A stretch of DNA of 64,000 nt from Pararoseomonas sp. SCSIO 73927 (GTDB lineage: Bacteria > Pseudomonadota > Alphaproteobacteria > Acetobacterales > Acetobacteraceae), in contig NZ_CP146232.1 of assembly GCF_037040815.1 (NCBI RefSeq), forward strand, positions 2,412,501 to 2,476,500, given 5' to 3'. The notes below the pieces were generated by a model. The model ran no database searches, had not been told where the DNA came from, and was given only the letters and a program-made list of their open reading frames with translations. A program made the position numbers and the translations under genes. Positions within the stretch are counted from its first letter, which is position 1. Each line of letters starts with the position of its first letter. Shown in pieces: positions 8,474 through 16,134 of this stretch.

Positions 8474-9349
8474 TCAGAAGGGGGCGCTCTCGAAGTAGTC
8501 GATGAGCATCTCGGTCAGGATCCGCACCTTCCGTGCGGGGTGCTGGCCCGGCGGGCGGACGACGTAGGCGCCCGCCGTCGGCGGCGGATAGCGCGGCATG
8601 ATCGGGACGAGCGCGCCGGAGGCCAGGTAGGGGTAGGTGACGCAGTCGGGGAGCCAGGCGACGCCGAGGCCCGCCGCGGCGGCCGCGGCGAGGGCCGGGG
8701 CGTTGTCCGCTTTGAAGCGCCCCTGCGGCTTGACCGTGATGATCCTGTCGCCGTCCATGAACTGCCAGGCCTCCGTCCCCTGCATGAGGGCCTCGTGCGC
8801 GAGCACCTCCTGCGGCGTCTCGGGTGACCCGTGCGCCTCGACGTAGGCCGGGCTCGCGACGAGCTTGCCGAGGATCGGTCCGACGCGCCGCGTGACGAGG
8901 CTGGAATCCGGCAGGTAGCCCACCCGGATCGCGCAATCGAACCCCTCCGCGACGAGGTCGACGAAGCGGTCGCTGTAGGCGGCGTGAAGGTGAAGCCGCG
9001 GGTGGCGCCGCGCCATCTCCGCCAGCACGGGGGCGAAGTGGGTCGGCCCGAAGGAGAGCGGCATGGCGATCCGCAGGCGCCCGCGGAGGTCGCCCTCCGG
9101 CAGGAGGGCCTCCCTGGCCGCCTCGATCTCGGCGCCAATCCGGGCGGCATGGTCCCGGAAGGTGGTCCCCGCCACCGTGAGGGCAGCGCCGCGGGTGGTC
9201 CGCGCGAGGAGCTGGACGCCGAGCTCCGCCTCGAGCCCGACGAGCCGCCGGCTGACGATGGACTTGGACACGCCGAGCCGGCGCGCCGCGGCGGTGATCC
9301 CCCCGGCATCGGCGACCTCCACGAAGGTCAGCAGGTCCTCGATGTTCAA
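8474..9349 (-). CDS. LysR family transcriptional regulator
   Basis: A 291-residue LysR regulator. The helix-turn-helix occupies residues 1-60 (ITAAARRLGVSKSIVSRRL), followed by the linker helix and a periplasmic-binding-fold effector domain from about residue 90 (GRLRIAMPLSFG). No ATG or GTG precedes the conserved N-terminus in frame. The best start is TTG at 9349, giving MNIEDLLTFVEVADAGG, which aligns exactly with family starts. The gene is divergent from the isochorismatase-fold hydrolase at 9527, and LysR proteins usually control the divergent gene, so that hydrolase is its likely target. It converges on phnW with a 10-base gap. Confidence 0.9.
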   Translation of the reverse strand: MNIEDLLTFVEVADAGGITAAARRLGVSKSIVSRRLVGLEAELGVQLLARTTRGAALTVAGTTFRDHAARIGAEIEAAREALLPEGDLRGRLRIAMPLSFGPTHFAPVLAEMARRHPRLHLHAAYSDRFVDLVAEGFDCAIRVGYLPDSSLVTRRVGPILGKLVASPAYVEAHGSPETPQEVLAHEALMQGTEAWQFMDGDRIITVKPQGRFKADNAPALAAAAAAGLGVAWLPDCVTYPYLASGALVPIMPRYPPPTAGAYVVRPPGQHPARKVRILTEMLIDYFESAPF

Positions 9350-9438
9350 TCCGGTGTTCCCCGTTCCGCGACACAGCTCGGCACGATCCGGCGCTAGCCT
9401 ACCACAGGCGGCGATGACCTGATCCCCGCGCCCAAGCG

Positions 9439-9514
9439 GCGCCCTTCCCGGCGCCCTTCCCGGCGCGCGTGCCCGGCGAACCCGGCTCACCCGCAAAGAC
9501 GGCAAAAGACGGCA
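9439..9514. repeat. two short tandem repeats in the LysR / hydrolase divergent promoter
   Basis: Two short direct repeats lie between the divergent genes. GCGCCCTTCCCG occurs twice in tandem at 9439-9462, and AAAGACGGCA occurs twice in tandem at 9495-9514, just upstream of the hydrolase ribosome site. They may be regulator-binding sites or simple slippage products. Confidence 0.5.
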
Positions 9515-9526
9515 AAGGATCCCCGC

Positions 9527-10180
9527 ATGACTTTCCGCAACGGCCTCGACTCGCTGCTCCGTCCCGAGGACTCGGTGCTCGTGATGATCGATCACCAGCC
9601 CTTCCAGATGACCAACCTGAACAGCCACGACCCGCAGACGGTGCTCAACAACTCCGTCGGACTGGCCAAGGCGGCGAAGGCCTTCGACGTGCCCACGATC
9701 CTGACCAGCGTGATCGCCCGGCAGGGCGGCCGGATCTTCCCGCAGATCACCGAGGTCTTCCCGGGCCAGGAGGTGATCGACCGCACCTTCGTCAACACCT
9801 GGCAGGACAAGCCGACGGTGGACGCCGTGAAGGCCACCGGCCGCAAGCAGCTGATTATCGCCGGCCTCTGGACCGAGGTCTGCGTCGCCATGCCGGCGAT
9901 CCAGGCGGCGGGCGAGGGCTGGGACGTGACGGTGGTCACCGATGCCTCCGGCGGCATGTCGGTCGAGTCGCATGAGGTCGCCATCCAGCGCATGATCGCG
10001 GCCGGGGTGAACATGATGACCTGGTTCGCCGTGCTCGCCGAATGGCAGCGCGACTGGGCCCGCACCGATCATGTCGCCGGCGTGATCGAGGTGATGAAGC
10101 AGCACGGCGGCGCCAGCGGCATCGCCTACCTGTGGGAGCAGCAGCTGCTCAACACGCCGGTGGAGGGCAGCGTGCGCTGA
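9527..10180 (+). CDS. isochorismatase-fold hydrolase (YcaC-like)
   Basis: A 217-residue cysteine hydrolase of the isochorismatase superfamily, closest in pattern to YcaC. The catalytic aspartate is D22 in LVMIDHQPFQM, the lysine is in TWQDKPTVDAV, and the nucleophile is the Cys in LWTEVCVAMPA near residue 118, preceded by the usual cis-peptide region. The C-terminal half contains WFAVLAEWQRDWAR, common in YcaC-type proteins. Natural substrates of this subgroup are poorly known; small amides are possible. A divergent LysR gene 177 bases upstream probably regulates it. The following 368 bases hold no gene. Confidence 0.85.
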   Translation: MTFRNGLDSLLRPEDSVLVMIDHQPFQMTNLNSHDPQTVLNNSVGLAKAAKAFDVPTILTSVIARQGGRIFPQITEVFPGQEVIDRTFVNTWQDKPTVDAVKATGRKQLIIAGLWTEVCVAMPAIQAAGEGWDVTVVTDASGGMSVESHEVAIQRMIAAGVNMMTWFAVLAEWQRDWARTDHVAGVIEVMKQHGGASGIAYLWEQQLLNTPVEGSVR

Positions 10181-10322
10181 TACCGGCGGGGGGCCGGGAG
10201 GAGGGGCGGCCGCCAGCCGTGCCGCCTTTCCCCGGAACCCATCGCGCGGGGGCCGTCCCTCTCCGGTAGGGGCCGCTTTCCGCCCCCTCGCGATGCCTGC
10301 AGCCCCGTTCCCTCGTCCTTTC

Positions 10323-10357
10323 CCATGGCCAGGGCCGTCCCGCGGCCCTGGCCATGG
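10323..10357. repeat. perfect 15-bp inverted repeat (strong hairpin)
   Basis: CCATGGCCAGGGCCG at 10323-10337 is followed by the 5-base loop TCCCG and its exact complement at 10343-10357. It has no T-run, so it could be a terminator for the upstream hydrolase gene, a protein site or a structured leader element. Confidence 0.75.
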
Positions 10358-10412
10358 TGAACGGGTCCGGAAAGCGGCCGAAAGGGGTTGTTCCGATACA
10401 TCCGTTTCCGGA

Positions 10413-10430
10413 CCGTCACAAACCTGTCTT
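10413..10430 (+). promoter_or_regulatory. Pho box candidate (PhoB site)
   Basis: The 18 bases CCGTCACAAACCTGTCTT match the classical Pho-box consensus (two CTGTCAT half-sites around an A-rich centre) at 14 of 18 positions. TAACAAT starts 12 bases after its end and fits a -10 element, which is the usual spacing for PhoB-activated promoters. The genes downstream encode phosphate uptake proteins. Confidence 0.65.
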
Positions 10431-10548
10431 TTGCCGCGGCATAACAATTTCGCTAGCCCGGCCCTGCTGGCGCGGGAACCGGTCGTGGGGACCGGGCCAT
10501 CGCTCCAGGGCAGCGGCCGCAGGGCGCGCTGGCGATCGGCAGGCACGG

Positions 10549-11601
10549 ATGTTGCGGCGCAACGCTCTCCTTCTCGTGGCGGCGGCCATGCTCGTCCTAT
10601 CCGCCCGGCCCGCCCTGGCGGACGGCCTTGCCGGCGCCGGCTCCACCTTCGCGCACCCGCTGCTCGCGCGCTGGGGGCAGGTCTACAGCTCGCTCCAGGG
10701 TGAGGGCGGCAGCGCCTTCGCGGTGGATGGCGGCTTCGACTACGAGCCCGTGGGCTCCATGGGCGGGATCATGCGGGTGCTCCAGGGCGCCGTCGACTTC
10801 GGCGCCACCGACGTGCCGATGCCGGCCGAGGAGGTGGAGCGGCACCGCCTGGCGCAGTTCCCGATCGCAACGGGCGGCGTCGCCGTGGTCACCAACATCC
10901 GCGGCGTCGGGGCCGGCGCGCTCCGCCTCTCCGCCCCCATCCTCGCCCGCATCTATCTCGGCGAGGTGACGCGCTGGTCCGACCCGTCGATCGCCGCGCT
11001 CAACCCCGGGCTGCGGCTGCCTGAGGCGACCATCGCCGTGGTCCACCGCAGCGACCGCTCCGGCACCACCTGGCACTTCACGAACTACCTCTCCGGCGGC
11101 AGCCCGGAGTGGCGGTCCCGCATCGGGGCCGAGACGCTGCCCCGCTGGCCCGTGGGCACCGGGCTTCGCGGCAGCAGCGCGGTGGCGGACCGCGTGGGCG
11201 CCACGGAGAACAGCATCGGCTACGTGGAGGCGGGGCAGGCCGCCGGTCGCGGCCTCGCGGTCGCGCTGGTGGAGAACCGCGCGGGCCGCTTCGTCGCGCC
11301 CACCCTGCCGGCGCTGCGCGACGCCCTGGCGAGCACCCGTTGGGATCCCGCGCAGCACTTCGCCGGGGCCGATGCCGGCCCGGTGGGAGAGGAGGCTTAC
11401 CCGATCACCGCGACCGTCTTCGTGGTCGCCCCGCGCCAGCCCGCCAGCGCCGCCCGCGGCCGCCACGTGGCCGAGTTCTTCCGCATGGCGCTGACCGAGC
11501 GGGCGGAGGACGCGGCCGCCCTGGGCCTCGTGCCCCTGCCCGAGGCGGTGGTGCGCCAGGTCTCCGACTACTGGCGCGCCGCCCCGGCCGCTGCCCGCTG
11601 A
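10549..11601 (+). CDS. pstS: PstS-like phosphate-binding protein
   Basis: A 350-residue periplasmic phosphate-binding protein. Residues 1-23 are a signal peptide (MLRRNALLLVAAAMLVLSAR). Phosphate-binding loops typical of PstS are visible: GAGSTFAHPLLARW near residue 28, SMGGIMRVLQGAVDFGATD near 68, and RSDRSGTTWHFTNYL near 167. Unlike a normal pst operon, no pstC, pstA, pstB or phoU follows. The next gene is an Na/Pi cotransporter 60 bases downstream. The binding protein may serve a permease elsewhere, act as a sensor, or deliver phosphate near the cotransporter. PhoB control is suggested by the upstream Pho-box candidate. Confidence 0.85.
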   Translation: MLRRNALLLVAAAMLVLSARPALADGLAGAGSTFAHPLLARWGQVYSSLQGEGGSAFAVDGGFDYEPVGSMGGIMRVLQGAVDFGATDVPMPAEEVERHRLAQFPIATGGVAVVTNIRGVGAGALRLSAPILARIYLGEVTRWSDPSIAALNPGLRLPEATIAVVHRSDRSGTTWHFTNYLSGGSPEWRSRIGAETLPRWPVGTGLRGSSAVADRVGATENSIGYVEAGQAAGRGLAVALVENRAGRFVAPTLPALRDALASTRWDPAQHFAGADAGPVGEEAYPITATVFVVAPRQPASAARGRHVAEFFRMALTERAEDAAALGLVPLPEAVVRQVSDYWRAAPAAAR

Positions 11602-11661
11602 GCATCCGGCAGCCCGGCCAGCGCTTCGCCGGGCCGATCACCGAGAAGGAACAGACGCGTC

Positions 11662-13374
11662 ATGCAGGTTGACGTCTTCACGCAGGTCATCGTGCCTGTC
11701 ATCGGGGGGTTGGGCATCTTCATGCTCGGCCTCGAGTTCATGGCCAACGGCATCCAGTCCCTCGCCGTCACCAAGATGCGCAACCTGCTCGCGCGGCTGG
11801 CCGGCACCCCGGCCAAGGGCGTGCTCGCCGGCACCCTCATCACCGGCGTGATCCAGTCCTCCACCGCGATGACGGTGATGGTCGTCGGGCTGGTGAATGC
11901 GGGCGTGGTCGGGCTGCGCCCGGCGATCAGCGTGATCATGGGCGCCAATATCGGCACCACCCTCGGCAACGGCCTCATCGCCCTGCCGCTCGGGCCGCTG
12001 GGGCTGCTGCTCGGCGGCATCTTCGCCCTGGTGTACATCTTCGCGAAGTCGGACAAGGTGAAGAACATTGCGCTGGCCTGCATGGGCTTCGCGCTGATCT
12101 TCTACGGGCTGAACCTGATGACCGGCGGCCTGCGCCCGCTGCGCGCCATGCCCGAGGTGATGTCCGCCATCTCCGGCCTCAATGCCCAGACCTTCACCGG
12201 GCTGCTGACCTGCGTGGTGACCGCCGCGCTGATCACGGCGCTGATCCACTCCTCCTCCGCCACCATCGGCATCGTCATGGGGCTGGGCGCCTCCGGCGTG
12301 CTGGACTGGCAGACGGCGGTGGCCTTCTCCCTCGGCGCCGACCTCGGCACCACCATCACCTCCTGGATGGCCTCGCTCAACCTCTCGCGCAACGCCAAGC
12401 GCGCCGCCTACGCCCACATCTCCTTCAACATCATCGGCGTGCTGGTGACGATCCCGCTCTTCTTCGTCTCCATGGAGGTGCTGCGCTGGGCCATGGGCTG
12501 GTTCGGCGGCGACCCCGGCGTGCCGGTGGTGGTGAACGGGCGCGAGACCTACCCGCTGGTTCCCGTCGCGATCGGCCTCTACTCGACCTTCTTCAACATC
12601 TTCAACGTCATCCTCCTCTACCCCTTCATCGGCGTGTTCGAGCGCGTGCTGTCGCGCATCGGCCGCGACGCCTCGGAGGACGTGGAGGACTACTCCACGC
12701 CGAAGTACCTCTCCGCCTCCGCCCGCGCCGAGCTGCCCACGGCGCTGGCCGCGGTGCAGCAGGAGATCGCGCGCCACGTCGCGGCCAGCGCCCTGTTCGT
12801 CGAGACGGCGCGCGGCACGCCCACCGCGCCGCACGTTGCGGCGGAGCATCACACGGCGCTCGATATCCTGAACCGCGACATCCGCGCCTTCGCCGCCTCG
12901 CTCTTCACGCCGGACCTTCCCACCGGGCGGGCGGAGCAGGTGGCCAGCCTCGTCGAGGAGGCGGACGTGGCCGCGAACCTCTCCGACGCGCTCCACCAAG
13001 TGGCCCGTCGCGTGCAGCGCGAGGAGTTCGCGCCCGAGGCGAAGCCGGTGGTGGACGCCATCCTGGACGGCATCGCCCGCAAGCTCGCGGTCGCGATGCC
13101 GGCGGGACAGGCCCCGCGGCCGACTGGTACAGCGGAGACCGAGGGCGACGCGCTGATCGCCGACCTGCGCGCGCGCACCCTGGCCCTCGGCGCCTCCGTG
13201 GCGCCCGGACAGCGTGGCGCGGTCCTCGCCCTTCTCGGCAGCGCCGAGCGCGTGTTCCAGGCCGTGGACCGGCTCGAGGCGGAGCGCCGCTCCGTGCCCC
13301 GCGTCGCGCTCGTGCCCGCCTCGGCTCAGGTCCAGGCGTCGGGCCTGGGGCTGGCGCCGCAGCCGGCGGGGTGA
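11662..13374 (+). CDS. Na/Pi cotransporter family protein with C-terminal PhoU-like region
   Basis: A 570-residue membrane protein of the NptA/PNaS family. The two inverted halves each carry the signature QSS or HSSS motif (GVIQSSTAMTVMVVG near residue 65 and ALIHSSSATIGIVMG near residue 195), followed by GANIGTTLGN and GADLGTTITS. Transmembrane segments end near residue 340. The last 220 residues are soluble and helical (AAVQQEIARHVAASA, HTALDILNRDIRAF), the PhoU-like tail seen in many bacterial members. It should import phosphate with sodium ions, or possibly export it. It follows pstS on the same strand and probably shares its Pho-box promoter. Confidence 0.88.
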   Translation: MQVDVFTQVIVPVIGGLGIFMLGLEFMANGIQSLAVTKMRNLLARLAGTPAKGVLAGTLITGVIQSSTAMTVMVVGLVNAGVVGLRPAISVIMGANIGTTLGNGLIALPLGPLGLLLGGIFALVYIFAKSDKVKNIALACMGFALIFYGLNLMTGGLRPLRAMPEVMSAISGLNAQTFTGLLTCVVTAALITALIHSSSATIGIVMGLGASGVLDWQTAVAFSLGADLGTTITSWMASLNLSRNAKRAAYAHISFNIIGVLVTIPLFFVSMEVLRWAMGWFGGDPGVPVVVNGRETYPLVPVAIGLYSTFFNIFNVILLYPFIGVFERVLSRIGRDASEDVEDYSTPKYLSASARAELPTALAAVQQEIARHVAASALFVETARGTPTAPHVAAEHHTALDILNRDIRAFAASLFTPDLPTGRAEQVASLVEEADVAANLSDALHQVARRVQREEFAPEAKPVVDAILDGIARKLAVAMPAGQAPRPTGTAETEGDALIADLRARTLALGASVAPGQRGAVLALLGSAERVFQAVDRLEAERRSVPRVALVPASAQVQASGLGLAPQPAG

Positions 13375-13447
13375 AGCGGGGCCGCTGCGTGTGGCTCGTG
13401 AGGCCTGAGAGCGGCGAGATGCTGTCCTGAGCCTTCGCGGTGCCGCC

Positions 13448-13692
13448 GTGGCCAGAGGGAGGAAGAAGGAATTCTTCCTCCCTCCGGACCTCCCGCCATC
13501 ATCTTCTTCTTCGAGTTAGCGATCCTTCGTTGGCGGTGCGCCTCGGCTCCGTGAGCGGAGGCGACTGCAAGGGCGGGACAGGTGCGCCGGGGTTTGGCGC
13601 ACCGCTTCAGTTCAGTCCCGCGGCAGCCAGATGAGGTTCCAAGGGCCTCAGGCCCTTGGCGGGAGAGGTCTGGAGAGGGCAGCGCCCTCTCC
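13448..13692 (+). repeat. composite four-hairpin intergenic repeat, copy 1
   Basis: Four hairpins occur in order. H1 is 13455-13484, a 13-bp perfect stem with a GGAA loop. H2 is 13540-13562, arms starting GCCTCGGCTC with one mismatch. H3 is 13639-13659, CCAAGGGCC with a TCA loop. H4 is 13672-13692, GGAGAGGGC with an AGC loop. Between them lie the blocks CCATCATCTTCTT, GCGACTGCAAGGGC and CGCGGCAGCC, shared with the three other copies in the window. It fills most of the 348-base gap between the convergent phosphate and Bug genes. No coding frame is supported. Confidence 0.85.
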
Positions 13693-13722
13693 GGTCCCGC
13701 AAGATCAGGACAAAGGCCTGCC

Positions 13723-14682
13723 CTACTCCGGCTGAATGCCCGCCACCTGCGCGATTCGTGCGTTGCGCTCGGCCTCCGCCTCGATGAAGCGGGCGAAGGC
13801 GGCGCGGTCCTCGGCCACGGGCTCGGCGCCCCCTTCGGCGATCCGGGCGCGGATGTCGGGGTCCCGGGCCAGCGCCTGGATGGCGGCGTTAAGGCGGTCG
13901 GCCTCGGCGGCGGGAAGGCCTCTGGGGCCCCACACGGCGTACCAGAGGGTGAAGTCCAGGCCGGGCATGCCGCCCTCCCCGATGGTGGGGATGGCCGGGG
14001 CGCGGTCGGAGCGCCGGGGGCCCATCACGGCGAAGGCGCGCAGGCGGCCGGCCTCGATGTGGGGCAGGGCGGAGCCGAGCGGGGCGACCATGAGGGCGGC
14101 GTTGCCGGAGAGGACGTCGGTGATGGCCGGGGCGGTGCCGCGGTAGGAGACGACGAGGCTGTCGACGCCGGCCTTCTGCTTGAAGCTCTCCGTCGCCAGG
14201 TGCCCCATGGCGCCGAGGGCGGAGTTGGCGAAGGGGAAGGCCTCCGGCCGCGCCCTCATGGCGGCGACGAGGGCGGGGACGCCGCCCTCCGGCGTGGTGC
14301 GGGGATTGCCGACGAGCACCATGGGGGCGGTGGCCAGGCGCGCGACGGGGGTGAAGTCCGCCACGGGATCGTAGGGCACGGCGCGCATGACGCGGCGGGC
14401 CATGAGGTGGATGTCGGCGTTGACGAGGAGGGTGGTGCCGTCCGGCGCGGCGCGGGCGACCTCCGCGGCGCCGAGGGTGTTGTTGGCGCCGGAGCGGTTC
14501 TCCACCACCCAGTTCTGCTCCAGCGCATCGCCGAGGCGGGGGGCGTAGATGCGGCCGATCACGTCGATGGCGCCGCCAGGGGCGGCGGGAACGACGAGGC
14601 GGACGGTGCGGCGCTGCGCGCGGGCGGCGCGCGGCAGGAGGGGGATGAGAGAGGCGGCGAGGGCGCGGCGGGGGATGCGCAT
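13723..14682 (-). CDS. Bug family tripartite tricarboxylate transporter substrate-binding protein
   Basis: A 319-residue solitary periplasmic binding protein of the Bug (TctC-like) family. It has an export signal with a twin arginine (RRALAASLIPLLPRAARAQ), then the family lead TVRLVVPAAPGGAIDVIGR, the loop VVENRSGANNTLGAAEVARA near residue 60, and VVSYRGTAPAITDVLSG near residue 180. Bug proteins bind small carboxylates for TctAB permeases, but no tctA or tctB is here. It is followed downstream only by the convergent repeat region. The class II aldolase gene lies 59 bases upstream on the same strand, so the two may be co-transcribed and the ligand may be the aldolase substrate. Confidence 0.88.
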   Translation of the reverse strand: MRIPRRALAASLIPLLPRAARAQRRTVRLVVPAAPGGAIDVIGRIYAPRLGDALEQNWVVENRSGANNTLGAAEVARAAPDGTTLLVNADIHLMARRVMRAVPYDPVADFTPVARLATAPMVLVGNPRTTPEGGVPALVAAMRARPEAFPFANSALGAMGHLATESFKQKAGVDSLVVSYRGTAPAITDVLSGNAALMVAPLGSALPHIEAGRLRAFAVMGPRRSDRAPAIPTIGEGGMPGLDFTLWYAVWGPRGLPAAEADRLNAAIQALARDPDIRARIAEGGAEPVAEDRAAFARFIEAEAERNARIAQVAGIQPE

Positions 14683-14741
14683 GGACGTTCTCCGTTATGG
14701 AGTTCTGGCGCGGGCCTTTGCGGCTTCTCGCGCCGACGCGA

Positions 14742-15461
14742 TCAGATCCCGCTGAACCCCGCGCGGGCGCGGTAGTAGGACCAGGCGCGGTCCAGCGGGC
14801 GCTCGCCCATCAGCATCTCGGCCGTCAGCCGGGTCTCGCCTTCCGTGAGGAAGCGCGGCGTGCCCATCGCCATCGCGCGGGACTGCAGCTCCGCATTGTC
14901 CTTCATGCGGACGCTGATGAAGACGACGGCGGGGAGCGAGTGCGCGGCGACGGCGGCGCCGTGATTCTTCAGCAGGACGCAGGTGCCGCCGCCGAGCGCC
15001 CTGGCGAGGCTGTCGGCGCGCGAGGCGTCGTCTATCAACATGTTGGTGTCGCCGAACTCGTCCCGGCTGTCCCAGACCGGAACCTCGCCGCCGATCACGG
15101 ACGCCATGTGCATGACCGGGCGCAGCGGCACGTCCACGATCGTGTAGGGCATCACGGAGGGGGCGTGGTGGTGGACGGTGGCGTTCACGTCCGGGCGCGC
15201 GGCGAAGATGCGGGCGTGCAGCACGCTCTCCAGGTAGGGGCGCAGGCCCTTGGGATCGACGGGGGTGCCGTCCAGCGCGAACTCAAGAAGGTCGTCGCGC
15301 GTGACAAGCTCCGGCGAGCGGGAGCGGGAGATGAAGAAGCGGTCCGGGCGGCCGGGGTGGCGCAGGGCGACGTGGCCGAAATCGTCGAGGACGCCCTCAT
15401 GCGCGAGGATCCGGTTGGCGACGACGAGGTCGCCCAGCAGCGCGTGCAGGTCCTGGCTCAA
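14742..15461 (-). CDS. class II aldolase/adducin family protein
   Basis: A 239-residue class II aldolase-fold enzyme. Zinc-ligand histidines are visible in ATVHHHAPSVMPY near residue 95 and in VLLKNHGAAVAAHS near residue 165. The N-terminal ANRILAHEGVLDDFGHVALRHPG matches the subgroup often annotated as fuculose-phosphate-aldolase-like or hydroxy-ketone decarboxylase enzymes. It probably performs a retro-aldol or decarboxylation step on a small hydroxy acid. The neighbouring Bug gene may encode its substrate-uptake component, and the divergent MarR gene at 15625 is the likely regulator. Confidence 0.82.
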   Translation of the reverse strand: MSQDLHALLGDLVVANRILAHEGVLDDFGHVALRHPGRPDRFFISRSRSPELVTRDDLLEFALDGTPVDPKGLRPYLESVLHARIFAARPDVNATVHHHAPSVMPYTIVDVPLRPVMHMASVIGGEVPVWDSRDEFGDTNMLIDDASRADSLARALGGGTCVLLKNHGAAVAAHSLPAVVFISVRMKDNAELQSRAMAMGTPRFLTEGETRLTAEMLMGERPLDRAWSYYRARAGFSGI

Positions 15462-15526
15462 GCCGCGAACTCCCGGGGAATGGCGGGCGCGGCCCTTTCC
15501 ATCCCGCTTCCCTGGACGTGTTTCGT

Positions 15527-15556
15527 TGAAAGGCAGTATGCGTTCTTTCAGTATGC
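15527..15556. promoter_or_regulatory. candidate MarR operator in the divergent promoter
   Basis: TGAAAG at 15527-15532 and CTTTCA at 15545-15550 form an inverted repeat with 12 bases between the arms. CAGTATGC also occurs twice, at 15534-15541 and 15549-15556. The location between the aldolase and MarR genes fits an autoregulatory operator. Confidence 0.4.
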
Positions 15557-15624
15557 CGTCAATATCGGCGGCACCACCACGCGAGGGGACACGGGGCTTG
15601 AGGGGAGGCAGGGATGACGGCCCG

Positions 15625-16104
15625 ATGCGGGAGATCTACGGGATGCCCGGGCACCTGATCCGGCGCGCCCAGCAGATCTCGGGCGCCATCTTCGCCGAGG
15701 AGGTGGGGGAGCACGACCTGACCTCGGTGCAGTTTAGCGCGCTGTTTGCCATCCGGGCCTATCCCGGGGTGGACGCGACGCGGCTCTCCGCGCTGATCGC
15801 TTTCGACCGGTCCACCCTCGGCGGCGTGCTGGAGCGGCTGGAGGCGAAGGGCTGGATCCTGCGGGAGCCGGCGCCGGCGGATCGGCGGGCGAAGCGGTTG
15901 CGGCTGACCGGGGCCGGGGCCGAGCTGCTGCTGCGGGTGGAGGAGCCGGTGCGGCGGGTGCAGGACAGGCTCCTGGCGCCCCTGCCCCCGGCGGACCGGG
16001 AAACCTTCCTGCGGCTGATCGCGCAACTGGCGGACCTGCACAACGAGGTGACGCCGGCGCCGATCCGGCGGGCGGCGGAGGGCCAGCCGGCCCCCGCCGG
16101 GTGA
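15625..16104 (+). CDS. MarR family transcriptional regulator
   Basis: A 159-residue winged-helix regulator of the MarR type. The recognition region is VDATRLSALIAFDRSTLGGVL near residue 50, and the wing is EPAPADRRAKRLRLTGAGAE near residue 82. Flanking helices for dimerisation run from residue 10 to 40 and after residue 105. The ATG at 15625 has GGAGGCAGGG about ten bases upstream. It is divergent from the class II aldolase gene with an inverted repeat between them, so it probably represses the aldolase/Bug pair and itself in response to an aromatic or phenolic-like ligand, as is common in the family. Confidence 0.88.
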   Translation: MREIYGMPGHLIRRAQQISGAIFAEEVGEHDLTSVQFSALFAIRAYPGVDATRLSALIAFDRSTLGGVLERLEAKGWILREPAPADRRAKRLRLTGAGAELLLRVEEPVRRVQDRLLAPLPPADRETFLRLIAQLADLHNEVTPAPIRRAAEGQPAPAG

Positions 16105-16134
16105 ACGGCTAGCCCGCCTCCACCGAGGGAGCGT

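Larger units (their letters stand above)
10181..10548. other. 368-base intergenic region upstream of pstS-like gene
   Basis: No coding frame here has convincing support. The region holds a perfect 15-bp stem hairpin (10323-10357), a Pho-box-like sequence (10413-10430) and an AT-richer block with a possible -10 hexamer near 10442. It therefore looks like the end of the hydrolase transcript followed by the promoter of the phosphate genes. Confidence 0.7.

Noticed and set aside
8474..10546. Long upstream extension of the LysR gene across the divergent hydrolase
   Set aside because: The conserved LysR N-terminus starts at TTG 9349; everything upstream is antisense to the hydrolase gene.
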